DNA of 61,409 nt from Arthrobacter sp. 260 (GTDB taxonomy: Bacteria; Actinomycetota; Actinomycetes; Actinomycetales; Micrococcaceae), in NCBI RefSeq assembly GCF_013116745.1, contig NZ_JABFOE010000019.1, positions 1-61,409 of the forward strand, read 5' to 3'. The notes under the pieces were generated by a model. The model was not told the DNA's origin. It worked only from the letters and a program-made list of their open reading frames with translations, and made no database searches. Every line of letters starts with the position of its first letter. Positions within the stretch are counted from its first letter, which is position 1. Below are positions 7,133-15,007 of the stretch, one piece after another. Position numbers and translations under genes: made by a program.

Positions 7133-8554
7133 CCCAATCCCGAAGAACACGACGAACGCGCCAGCGACAGCCCACATCAGGGGGTGGATCTCCCGTGCCC
7201 GGCCCTGGAAGGTGCGTACCAGGACATAGGCGATGAACCCGGCCCCCAGCCCGTTGGCGATCGAGTAGGTGAACGGCATCAGGATGAAGGTCAGGAACGC
7301 CGGGATGGCGACGCCCCAGTCCTGCCAGTCGATCCGGCCGACCTGCGCCACCATCATGAACCCGACGACGACGAGGGCGGGCGCCACCGCCTCGAACGGC
7401 ACCAGGGAGATCAGCGGGGTAAAGAACATCGCCAGCAGGAACAGGACACCCGTGACAATGTTGGCAATGCCGGTGCGCGCACCCTCGCCGATCCCGGCGC
7501 CGGATTCGACGTAGATCTGGTTGGAGGACACGGACCCGGCACCACCGGCGACTGCGCCAAGAGCGTCGACCACGAGGACCCTGTTGACGCCCGGGATGTT
7601 CCCCTTCTTGTCCACCAGCTTCGCCTCGTTGGCCAGCCCCACCATGGTGCCCATGGCGTCGAAGAAGATGCTCAACAGGATGGTGAAGGTCAGCAGCAGT
7701 GCTGCGGTAGCCCCGATCGTGCCGAAGGCGCCGAACAGGCTCACGTTGCCGATCAGGGACAGGTCCGGAACTCCCACCCACGATCCGGTCGGAATCTCGG
7801 GTACCACCAGGGACCAGCCCTGCGCGTTAGCACCGTCGGGGCCGACGCTTGGGCCCACGTTGGCGACTGCTTCAATGATGACGGCGAGGATGGTGGAGGC
7901 AATCACACCAATCAGGATCCCGCCGCGGACCTTCCGAACCACCAGGGCGATGGTGAGAATCAGCCCGAACACGAAGACGAGCGTGGGCCAGCCGAGCAGT
8001 GCTCCCTCGAAGCCCAGGCCCACCGGGACGGTGGTTTGTGCGTCGTCGGGGACCCTCCTGACAAATCCTGCATTGACCAGGCCGATCAAGGCAATAAACA
8101 AACCGATGCCGACCACGATCGCGGTCTTGAGGCTTTCGGGGACGGCGTTGAAAACGGCGGTCCGGAAGCCGGTGAGGACCAGAATCAACATGGTCAGCCC
8201 AGCAAGCATCACCAGGCCCATGACCTGTGGCCACGTCAGTTCAGGGTTGGTGGCCACGGTGATCGCGACGAAGGCGTTCACACCGAGTCCGGTGGCCAGT
8301 GCGAAAGGATACTTAGCCCATGCACCCATCACAATCGTCAGGATTCCGGCCACGAGCGCTGTCACTGCCGCAACCCGTTCGAAACCCAGTTCAGCACCGG
8401 AGGAGTCTGCTCCCGCCAGAATGAGCGGGTTGAGGACCACGATGTAGCTCATGGCGAAGAAAGTGGCCACCCCACCGCGGATCTCCCGCGCGTAGGTGCT
8501 GCCTCGCTGGGAGACTTCGAAATAGCGGTCCAGTACGGAACCCTTTTTGAGCAT
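7103..8554 (-). CDS. NCS2 family nucleobase permease (AzgA/PbuG-like)
   Basis: A 483-residue membrane protein of the adenine/guanine/hypoxanthine branch of NCS2 permeases. The start LDRYFEVSQRGSTYAREIRGGVATFF is characteristic of this branch, as are ATGLGVNAF and the later FFDAMGTMVGLA. About 12 to 14 hydrophobic segments are present. I chose ATG 8554, which has AAGGA six bases upstream, over ATG 8560. It imports purine bases with protons. No purine-metabolism gene is adjacent, and it converges on the 3-hydroxybutyrate dehydrogenase gene. Confidence 0.88.
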   Translation of the reverse strand: MLKKGSVLDRYFEVSQRGSTYAREIRGGVATFFAMSYIVVLNPLILAGADSSGAELGFERVAAVTALVAGILTIVMGAWAKYPFALATGLGVNAFVAITVATNPELTWPQVMGLVMLAGLTMLILVLTGFRTAVFNAVPESLKTAIVVGIGLFIALIGLVNAGFVRRVPDDAQTTVPVGLGFEGALLGWPTLVFVFGLILTIALVVRKVRGGILIGVIASTILAVIIEAVANVGPSVGPDGANAQGWSLVVPEIPTGSWVGVPDLSLIGNVSLFGAFGTIGATAALLLTFTILLSIFFDAMGTMVGLANEAKLVDKKGNIPGVNRVLVVDALGAVAGGAGSVSSNQIYVESGAGIGEGARTGIANIVTGVLFLLAMFFTPLISLVPFEAVAPALVVVGFMMVAQVGRIDWQDWGVAIPAFLTFILMPFTYSIANGLGAGFIAYVLVRTFQGRAREIHPLMWAVAGAFVVFFGIGPIELALGLR

Positions 8555-8664
8555 GGTCATTCCTTGAACGAAGTGGGGAGGTCTGCCGGTTGATTCTATC
8601 TGCTGCTCGCCGGTCTTCCGCTTCTTCCCAGCGAGCTGACAGGACCGGCACGTAGAGTTTCCGT

Positions 8665-9273
8665 ATGAGTAGCACCAACTCCCGTTCTGCACGGGCCGCA
8701 GCCAGCAATGTCCTCGTCAGGGTGCCCGCCCTGTTAGCCGCGATGTTGCTGGTGGTCTTGATGACAGCATTGGGCTCCGCGTCCACTGCCAACGCCCACG
8801 ACGAGCTGGTCGGCAGCAACCCCGAGGACGGAGCAAGCGTTGAGCAGCTCCCCGAGGCGATTGAGCTGACCTTTTCCAACGTACCGTCAGGGATCGGCTC
8901 GGAAGTTGAAGTCCTTGACCAGACAGGCGGCAACTGGGCCGACGGGGACGTCGCCATCGTCGATCGGGTGGCAAGCCAACCGCTCCGCACGGGAGCGCCT
9001 GCCGGAGAGTACACGGTGAACTGGCGAGTGGTTTCCTCGGATTCGCACCCCATTGAAGGCACCTTCACCTTCACCGCTACTGCTGCGGGTACAGCCCAAT
9101 CCCCGTCGGCCGCAGTAGGCACCCAGGGGCCCATCGAAATCGAGGAAGCCGAGCAGACGGCCCAGGGTGATTTCCCGTGGAGCATTGTGGTGATGGTGGT
9201 GGTTCTGATCGGACTTGCTGTCTTCCTGGCAGTCTCAGCACGGAAGCGGTTGCGGCAAGGATCTGATTCCTAG
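8665..9273 (+). CDS. CopC-domain copper-binding protein, membrane anchored
   Basis: The 202-residue protein has an N-terminal signal segment ending near STANAHDEL, a CopC-type beta-sandwich of about 95 residues, a low-complexity linker, and a C-terminal membrane helix (SIVVMVVVLIGLAVFLAV) with a basic tail. The His directly after the signal cleavage site and the SSDSHPIEGTFTF motif are the conserved Cu(II)-binding and fold signatures. It should sit on the outer face of the membrane. No CopD or copper ATPase is adjacent, so its partner lies elsewhere. Confidence 0.85.
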   Translation: MSSTNSRSARAAASNVLVRVPALLAAMLLVVLMTALGSASTANAHDELVGSNPEDGASVEQLPEAIELTFSNVPSGIGSEVEVLDQTGGNWADGDVAIVDRVASQPLRTGAPAGEYTVNWRVVSSDSHPIEGTFTFTATAAGTAQSPSAAVGTQGPIEIEEAEQTAQGDFPWSIVVMVVVLIGLAVFLAVSARKRLRQGSDS

Positions 9274-9283
9274 CACTTTCATC

Positions 9284-9303
9284 GGGATCGGTATGCCGAT
9301 CCT
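9284..9303 (+). terminator. Probable terminator after the CopC gene
   Basis: GGATCGG (9285-9291), loop TATG and CCGATCC (9296-9302) form a 7-bp stem, extendable by one G-T pair, followed by TATTT. It lies 11 bp after the CopC stop codon. Confidence 0.5.
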
Positions 9304-9563
9304 ATTTGCAGGCTCCTTCCGTTAGTAATGTTCTTCCAGTGTTATATGGGCATTTTCGGTAATCGAGACACCCGCAAGATAACGAAAGAACATCAATTCC
9401 CGGAGGCAGTCTGACGTGCAGCTCTGACGTCGATAATCCCTGAGTCCATCGGGATCGAGGCGTGTTCAGGACATGCCCGACGGCGCTGAGGTCGCCATCA
9501 AACAGCGCCGTTTCGGGCCCCTATGCGGGGTTCAGCCGCGCCTGGAGCGTGTCATCACCGGTA

Positions 9564-9580
9564 TATTGAGTTACTCAATA
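9564..9580. promoter_or_regulatory. 17-bp palindrome, candidate operator
   Basis: TATTGAGT-T-ACTCAATA is perfectly symmetrical about base 9572. Outside it, CGG and CCG flanks (left CGGTA, right CCG) extend partial symmetry. The size suits a dimeric repressor of the TetR, GntR or MarR type. It lies about 230 bp before the importer start codon. Confidence 0.5.
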
Positions 9581-9812
9581 CCGCTGATTGTGATCGCCGA
9601 ATTTGGACTGAGGCCATTGTTGCCCGTCCTCGTCTGCAAATATGCAGGCTTATTTTTCGATTTATTTGAGGTCCGCAGGGCGCGCATTTAAATGCCCTGG
9701 CCACCTGGTGCGATTACACCCTATGGTGCCATTCAGCGTTCCATGCAAGTGCAAATTGTGCTGCCCAGGGCAGTCATCGAAAAGGCAACGCAGAGCGAGG
9801 AGCAAGATTACT

Positions 9813-11030
9813 GTGCCAGTCATTGAGGCCCAAGGGGTCTTCAAGATTTTCGGGAACAGACCCGTTCGCGCTGTCGAACGTTTGCGTGCGGGGGCCACAC
9901 GTGAACAACTCCGCAAGGACAACCTGACCCCGGCCGTCATCGATGCCACTTTCGATGTCGCTGAGGGCGAGATCTTTGTGGTGATGGGCTTGTCCGGGTC
10001 CGGAAAGTCGACCCTGATCAGGATGGTCAACGGCCTGCTCGTGCCAACGGCCGGGTCGATGAGCATCGCTGGCGATGACATCACTCGCCTGAAGGGTAAG
10101 GACCTGCGGCGGGTGAGGCGGGAGAAGGTCAGCATGGTCTTCCAGCACTTTGCGCTTTTGCCCCACCGAACGGTGGGGGAGAACGCTGCCTACGGGTTGA
10201 AGGTGCAGGGCTTGAACCGTTCCGAGCGGGAGAAGAAGGCCGAGGAGGCACTGCGGCTGGTCGGGCTGGATGGATGGGCTGGGTCGCTCCCCGGCGAGCT
10301 GTCAGGCGGAATGCGCCAGCGCGTGGGATTGGCCCGTGCGTTGGCAGCAGAGACTGACGTGATGTTGATGGATGAGGCGTTCAGCGCGCTCGATCCACTC
10401 ATCCGACGGGAGATGCAGGACCAGCTGGTCGAGCTGCAGCACAAGCTCGGCAAGACCATCCTGTTCATCACCCATGACCTCAACGAAGCGATGCGGCTCG
10501 GCGACAGAATAGCGATGATGCGCGACGGGCGGATTGTGCAGATCGGGACCACCGAACAAATCCTGAACGATCCCGCCAATGACTACGTAGCCCAGTTTGT
10601 CCAGGACGTTGATCGGACGCGGGTGCTTACCGCATCTGCTGTCATGGAGCCCGCCGTGGCCGTGCTCGGGAACGAACAAGGCCCCCGGGCTGCCCACAAG
10701 CTTCTGAGGGAACATCAGCTCTCCAGTCTGATGGTGGTCGGCCGGGATAAGACACTGCATGGGATCGTGCATGAGCAGGACGTTGCGGTCGCCGTTTCAC
10801 GGGGCTCTGACACCCTCGAAGGGCTGCTGCGGTCGGCGGCGACGGTCCGTCTGGACACGCCACTCGCCGACATGCTGACCGCTGCGGCGGAGAGCGTCGT
10901 AGCACTGGCTGTCGTTGATAACGAGGGCCGGCTCAGCGGAGTGATCCCGCGGGTCACCCTGCTCAACGCGCTCGGCGACCCCAACGCGACAGTTGAACAT
11001 ATCGGCCCCGACCAGGAGGTGATGGCGTGA
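9813..11030 (+). CDS. proV: Glycine betaine/proline ABC transporter ATP-binding protein with CBS domains
   Basis: The 405-residue protein has Walker A GLSGSGKST at 59-67, signature LSGGM near residue 167, Walker B VMLMDEAFSALDP and the switch His in ITHDLNEA, then two CBS domains in the last 130 residues, as in OpuAA/ProV. The CBS domains sense ionic strength in the characterised relatives and gate transport. I start at GTG 9813 (MPVIEAQGVFKIFG), preceded by GAGG; the frame upstream is not protein-like. It drives uptake of compatible solutes during osmotic stress. The TGA stop overlaps the GTG of the permease gene. Confidence 0.92.
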   Translation: MPVIEAQGVFKIFGNRPVRAVERLRAGATREQLRKDNLTPAVIDATFDVAEGEIFVVMGLSGSGKSTLIRMVNGLLVPTAGSMSIAGDDITRLKGKDLRRVRREKVSMVFQHFALLPHRTVGENAAYGLKVQGLNRSEREKKAEEALRLVGLDGWAGSLPGELSGGMRQRVGLARALAAETDVMLMDEAFSALDPLIRREMQDQLVELQHKLGKTILFITHDLNEAMRLGDRIAMMRDGRIVQIGTTEQILNDPANDYVAQFVQDVDRTRVLTASAVMEPAVAVLGNEQGPRAAHKLLREHQLSSLMVVGRDKTLHGIVHEQDVAVAVSRGSDTLEGLLRSAATVRLDTPLADMLTAAAESVVALAVVDNEGRLSGVIPRVTLLNALGDPNATVEHIGPDQEVMA

Positions 11031-11971
11031 GCCTCGCAACCGGCCGCACCGACAGCGAATTAGTGCCCCGTATCCCCGTCGGCGAAGGCATCGAGACGGT
11101 CTTTGACTGGGTGGACGACAACCTGGGCAGCTTCTTCACCTCCGTCCGCGATGTGATTCTGGGAGCCACCGACGGTCTGGCCGACGCGCTTAACACGCCG
11201 GCTCCGTTTGTGATGGTGATCCTGTTTTCATTCCTGGGGTTACTGGTCAAGGACTGGAAGTTCGCCCTCGTGTCGTTGGTGGGTCTCACATTCGTTATCA
11301 GCGTCGACCAGTGGGAGAACGCGATGACGACGCTTGCCCTGGTGCTGATTGCCACTTTTATTGCGCTGGTCATAGCCATTCCGCTCGGTGTCACCGCTGC
11401 AAAGTCGAATTCGATGAGCAACGCGATCCGCCCGGTGATGGACCTGATGCAGACCATGCCGGCCTTTGTCTGGCTGGTACCGGTGGTCACCCTCTTCAGC
11501 ATTGGTGTTGCTGGCGGTGTCGTTGCCACAGTCATCTTCGCGTTGCCTCCGGGTGTCCGGCTCACCGAGCTGGGTATCCGCCAGGTGGACTCCGAGGTGG
11601 TGGAGGCGGGGCACGCGTTCGGCAGCACTCCGGGGCAGATCCTGCGCGGCATACAGCTGCCGCTCGCACTGCCCACCATCATGGCCGGCGTGAACCAGGT
11701 GATCATGCTTGCGCTTTCCATGGCGGTCATTGCCGGACTCGTGGGGGCCGGCGGCCTTGGCGGTGCCGTGACCTCCTCAATCTCGCAACTCGACATAGGA
11801 CTTGGCTTCGAAGCAGGCCTGTCGGTAGTGGTATTGGCCATCTTCCTGGATCGGGTAACGGCAGGCGTGGGCGACGGCAGGTCGGACCGCGACCGCCGAC
11901 TTATGCGGGCAATAGCCAGGATTTTCGGTCGCCAAGGGGCGAAGCCGGTACCGCAAACCACCAAATCTTGA
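11027..11971 (+). CDS. proW: Glycine betaine/proline ABC transporter permease
   Basis: A 314-residue permease with about seven hydrophobic segments. The cytoplasmic EAA loop that docks on the ATPase is EAGHAFGSTPGQILRGIQLP near residue 190. The N-terminal amphipathic stretch before the first helix is typical of ProW. It starts at GTG 11027 within a GTGA overlap with the ATPase gene. The binding-protein gene follows 65 bp downstream. Confidence 0.92.
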   Translation: MSLATGRTDSELVPRIPVGEGIETVFDWVDDNLGSFFTSVRDVILGATDGLADALNTPAPFVMVILFSFLGLLVKDWKFALVSLVGLTFVISVDQWENAMTTLALVLIATFIALVIAIPLGVTAAKSNSMSNAIRPVMDLMQTMPAFVWLVPVVTLFSIGVAGGVVATVIFALPPGVRLTELGIRQVDSEVVEAGHAFGSTPGQILRGIQLPLALPTIMAGVNQVIMLALSMAVIAGLVGAGGLGGAVTSSISQLDIGLGFEAGLSVVVLAIFLDRVTAGVGDGRSDRDRRLMRAIARIFGRQGAKPVPQTTKS

Positions 11972-12036
11972 CCCTCCAACCACTCCACGAGCACCGGTTC
12001 CAACGGTGCTCTCCGATGAATAAGGAAAGAAGATCA

Positions 12037-12948
12037 ATGACTAACAAACTACGCACACGACGCGTCGGAGTACTTGCAGCACTGATGACAGTTGCTCTCG
12101 GAGTATCAGCCTGCGGCGGATCAGATGCGTCCAGTGACGAGGGAACCGACGATGCGGCACAGGCCATCACCCTGGGTATCATCCCCTCCTGGACCGACGG
12201 GCTGAGCACCGCCTACTTGTGGGAGAACATCCTTGAAGCTGAGGGAATCGACGTCGAGATCCAGGAACTGAGCGAGGCCGCCCCCCTTTACACTGGCCTC
12301 TCGAACGGGGACGTCGACGTCTACCCCTCTGGCTGGTCCGAAGCAACCCACGCCCAGTACATGGAAGAGTACGGCGACGACATCGAGGATCTTGGCGCCT
12401 ACTACGACAACGCCAAGCTCACGTTCGCCGTCCCGGAATACACTGATATCGATTCGATCGCTGACCTCACCGGCAACGCCGATATGTTCGACGGCCGAAT
12501 CGTCGGCATCGAACCGGGAGCCGGCCTCACTGCCGTGACCAAGGACGACGTCATGCCCGCCTACGGCCTTGAGGACGACTATGAGCTCGTCGAGTCGTCA
12601 ACGACGGCGATGCTGACGGAACTGCAGAGCGCCGTCGACGCCGAGGAAGACATTGTGGTGACCCTGTGGAAGCCTTTCTGGGCAAACAGTTCCTTCCCCC
12701 TGAAGGATCTTGAGGACCCCGAGGCTGCACTCGGCCCGGTTGAGGGATTGCACACCCTGGCGCGGACCGGGTTCACCGAGGATTTCCCGGAGATCGCCGA
12801 AATGATGACCAACTTCAAGCTCGACGACGACCAGTACGGTCAGCTGGAGAACCTCGTCGTCAACGAGTTCGGGTCAGGCCAGGAAGCTGAAGCCGTAGAG
12901 CAGTGGCTCGAGGAGAACCCTGATTTCATCGATGGCCTAAAGGGCTAG
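12037..12948 (+). CDS. proX: Glycine betaine-binding lipoprotein
   Basis: This 303-residue extracytoplasmic binding protein has a lipoprotein signal with lipobox VSAC and a glycine- and serine-rich linker after the Cys. The mature part starts ITLGIIPSWTDGLS and has the aromatic residues W, Y and F that form the quaternary-ammonium cage in OpuAC/ProX proteins (VYPSGWSEAT, LWKPFWA). I start at ATG 12037, preceded by AAGGAAAGAAG, rather than ATG 12016. The mature protein is strongly acidic. It completes the importer. Confidence 0.92.
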   Translation: MTNKLRTRRVGVLAALMTVALGVSACGGSDASSDEGTDDAAQAITLGIIPSWTDGLSTAYLWENILEAEGIDVEIQELSEAAPLYTGLSNGDVDVYPSGWSEATHAQYMEEYGDDIEDLGAYYDNAKLTFAVPEYTDIDSIADLTGNADMFDGRIVGIEPGAGLTAVTKDDVMPAYGLEDDYELVESSTTAMLTELQSAVDAEEDIVVTLWKPFWANSSFPLKDLEDPEAALGPVEGLHTLARTGFTEDFPEIAEMMTNFKLDDDQYGQLENLVVNEFGSGQEAEAVEQWLEENPDFIDGLKG

Positions 12949-12981
12949 CACTCAGCTGGATTTTTCAGGGGTGGCACCCTG

Positions 12982-13018
12982 CGGCGGGAGGATCGGACAT
13001 GCTCCGGTCCTCCCGCCG
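12982..13018 (+). terminator. Terminator hairpin after the betaine importer
   Basis: CGGCGGGAGGA at 12982-12992 pairs perfectly with TCCTCCCGCCG at 13008-13018, and part of the 15-base interior can also pair. It lies 34 bp after the binding-protein stop. Confidence 0.65.
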
Positions 13019-13062
13019 TCGTCGGCGCCCGGTCGGTATTACCGGCAACGCCGGGACGCTGA

Positions 13063-13698
13063 CTAGACGCTGATGGCCCGGGTAGGGACAAGCAGCGGTG
13101 GATGCTGAACTATCGCGGTGCTGACCAGTTTCGCCTGCCGCACAATTTCCCGGGTGGTGGGGCTCAGCAGTTCACCGACACCCACCAGATGCAGGCCGAT
13201 CGCCTGGGTGGCCGACTTCAGGTCATGGCCCACTGCGAGTCCGAGGGAGAGCAGAAACCGGCGGAGCTGGTTTTGGGGGTACTTCGTCAGGACCACATGG
13301 TCGGCTAACAGCACGCCGCAATCAGTTTGGACTGCCCACTTCTTCGCTCCCAGTATTGGCGCGGGCAGCAGCTTCGAATGCCCAACCACGCACAGATTCT
13401 CGGCGAGCGTGCTGTGACGGATATCCAATGAATGACTGCTGGCATACCCGCGCAGCAATCGAAGCAGCTCGGTTCGTTCCGACAGGGACACCGAATCAGT
13501 GAGCGCGGTCCGGGACAGCTGCCCGGTGTCCACCGGGTCCAGGCACTCCACCACGATGGAGTGGATGCCCCGTCGGCTCAACTCGCTGGCCACCGCCAAG
13601 CCGGGAAGTCCCGAGCCGATCACCACAGTGGTGGTGAGTTCCGCACCGCCATGCACGGCTGAGCGTGTGACCACGGTTCCGGGCATCGGTGAACTCAC
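13063..13698 (-). CDS. FAD/NAD(P)-binding Rossmann protein, short
   Basis: The 211-residue protein begins at GTG 13698, preceded seven bases upstream by GGAGG. Close to its N-terminus, TTTVVIGSGLPGLAVASEL is the GxGxxG dinucleotide-binding motif of flavin oxidoreductases, followed by the acidic IVVECLD that binds the FAD ribose. The remainder resembles the N-terminal half of larger FAD-dependent monooxygenases or dehydrogenases, but no second nucleotide motif or substrate domain is present. It may be a truncated enzyme or a small lineage-specific family. I do not recognise its substrate. It is divergent from the UspA-type gene. Confidence 0.5.
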   Translation of the reverse strand: MSSPMPGTVVTRSAVHGGAELTTTVVIGSGLPGLAVASELSRRGIHSIVVECLDPVDTGQLSRTALTDSVSLSERTELLRLLRGYASSHSLDIRHSTLAENLCVVGHSKLLPAPILGAKKWAVQTDCGVLLADHVVLTKYPQNQLRRFLLSLGLAVGHDLKSATQAIGLHLVGVGELLSPTTREIVRQAKLVSTAIVQHPPLLVPTRAISV

Positions 13699-13726
13699 AG
13701 GTAGACCTCCGGGGGATGGTGTAATT

Positions 13727-13760
13727 CCGCACGGCCCGGCGCCTCTTCCGGGCCGTGCGG
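13727..13760. other. Strong 13-bp hairpin in a divergent intergenic region
   Basis: CCGCACGGCCCGG (13727-13739) and CCGGGCCGTGCGG (13748-13760) form a perfect 13-bp stem with an 8-base loop. It lies 29 bp upstream of the FAD-protein GTG and about 200 bp upstream of the UspA-type gene. As both neighbours are transcribed away from it, it is a leader structure or regulatory element, not a normal terminator. Nothing else is supported in 13699-13965. Confidence 0.6.
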
Positions 13761-13965
13761 ACACTTGGCTGCGAACGGGTCAACCAAGCGCACTTCGTTA
13801 CAGACGACCCACAAGTGGCTCATTCCAGTAACGATTTCTCGAAGCGTACATAACTTTGGGCACGGTGAATAGTCCTATGCGGGAGAGTAGGCTTTGAAAT
13901 AGTTTGGCGGCGGTTCGCGATTGTCGACTGGACGCCGGAGTTTGTGACCGTAGGGAGGCGTGGCC

Positions 13966-14988
13966 ATGGAAAAGGCACAGTCTGAGAATGGTGTGAACAG
14001 TCGCTACGGCAGCGGGATCGTCGTCGGCGTGGACGGGTCCGACCAGAGCCAGTGTGCACTGGTCTGGGCGGCCCACGAGGCCGAGCGCAGAGGCACCCGC
14101 CTGAGCGTTGTGACGGCCTACACGGTTCCGGTGTTCGCGGCCTCCAGCATGGACGCCGGATACGCCACCATCGATGACGCCGTCATCCGCGAGGGTGCCG
14201 AAGCAGTGGTGAACCAGGCCGTCGAGCGCATCAAGGGGCACCCCATCGACGTTGTTCCCCGGGTGGAAGCTGGCGACGCCGCCGGGGTGCTCTTGGAGCT
14301 CTCCGAGGAAGCCGAGCTGATTGTGGTGGGCTCCCGGGGACGTGGCGGCTTTGTCGGACGGCTGCTGGGATCGGTGAGCAGCGCGGTACCCGGACATGCC
14401 AAGTGCCCCACTGTAGTGATTCCGCTGTGCGCCGCCCGCCGCCTCCATGAGGCAGGTGTGGAACCGCCCCGGATGAAGGGTGAGCCGGGCCCCACCGCGG
14501 ATCAGGTGGAGAAGGTGGTTGTGGTGGGTGTTGACGGTTCGGAACAGGCTCGTATGGCCTCCCTGGCCGCAGCCGAACAGGCGGTCTCACGGGGGATGCC
14601 ACTACGGGTGGTCTGTTCACTTCCGCCGTTTACCGGGTCACTTGCGTGGGTGCCGGCGCCCCTGGACCGGGAGGCGCTGCACGCTGACATCCGGGTTCAG
14701 CTGAACGCCGGGAAGAAGTGGCTGCAGAGCCACTTCCCGGGCCTGGAGATCTCAGTTGACCTCCTCGATGGACCGCCGGTGGAAGTGCTCATCGAATCCT
14801 CCCGGACTTCTGAGTTGCTGGTGGTCGGCACCCGAGGGCGCGGAGGCTTTGCGGGAATGCTGCTCGGCTCCACTAGTCAGGGAGTACTGCATCATGCCAA
14901 GGGACCGGTGCTGGTTGTCCCCGACAGTGATGACCCCCGGCTTCAGGACCGCGAAAAGTTCGGACCGATGGTTGTACCTACCAGCTGA
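13966..14988 (+). CDS. Universal stress protein with two UspA domains
   Basis: A 340-residue tandem-UspA protein. Each half begins with an IVVGVDGS or VVVGVDGS strand and ends with the ATP-binding signature G-2x-G-9x-G-S: GSRGRGGFVGRLLGS near residue 125 and GTRGRGGFAGMLLGS near 290. Both halves therefore should bind ATP. Such two-domain proteins are common in actinobacteria and are induced by hypoxia, stationary phase or nitrosative stress. I start at ATG 13966, seven bases after GGGAGG, rather than GTG 13960. Confidence 0.9.
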   Translation: MEKAQSENGVNSRYGSGIVVGVDGSDQSQCALVWAAHEAERRGTRLSVVTAYTVPVFAASSMDAGYATIDDAVIREGAEAVVNQAVERIKGHPIDVVPRVEAGDAAGVLLELSEEAELIVVGSRGRGGFVGRLLGSVSSAVPGHAKCPTVVIPLCAARRLHEAGVEPPRMKGEPGPTADQVEKVVVVGVDGSEQARMASLAAAEQAVSRGMPLRVVCSLPPFTGSLAWVPAPLDREALHADIRVQLNAGKKWLQSHFPGLEISVDLLDGPPVEVLIESSRTSELLVVGTRGRGGFAGMLLGSTSQGVLHHAKGPVLVVPDSDDPRLQDREKFGPMVVPTS

Positions 14989-15007
14989 TCAATCGGTAGC
15001 CGGTGCT

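Larger units (their letters stand above)
9274..9812 (+). promoter_or_regulatory. Long AT-richer leader upstream of the betaine importer
   Basis: These 539 bp hold no convincing gene: a 72-codon frame at 9473-9691 lacks similarity to anything I recognise. The stretch 9310-9720 is visibly richer in A and T than its surroundings. It contains an inverted repeat ATGTTCTT (9328-9335) / AAGAACAT (9386-9393) and a 17-bp palindrome at 9564-9580. It probably holds the promoter and control sites, possibly osmotic, of the transporter operon. Confidence 0.5.

Noticed and set aside
7184..8593. 469-codon frame opposite the NCS2 permease
   Set aside because: The same antisense composition artefact; the permease motifs on the other strand are unambiguous.
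9473..9691. 72-codon frame in the importer leader
   Set aside because: No ribosome-binding site, no similarity I recognise, and composition of non-coding AT-richer DNA; kept only as a possibility.
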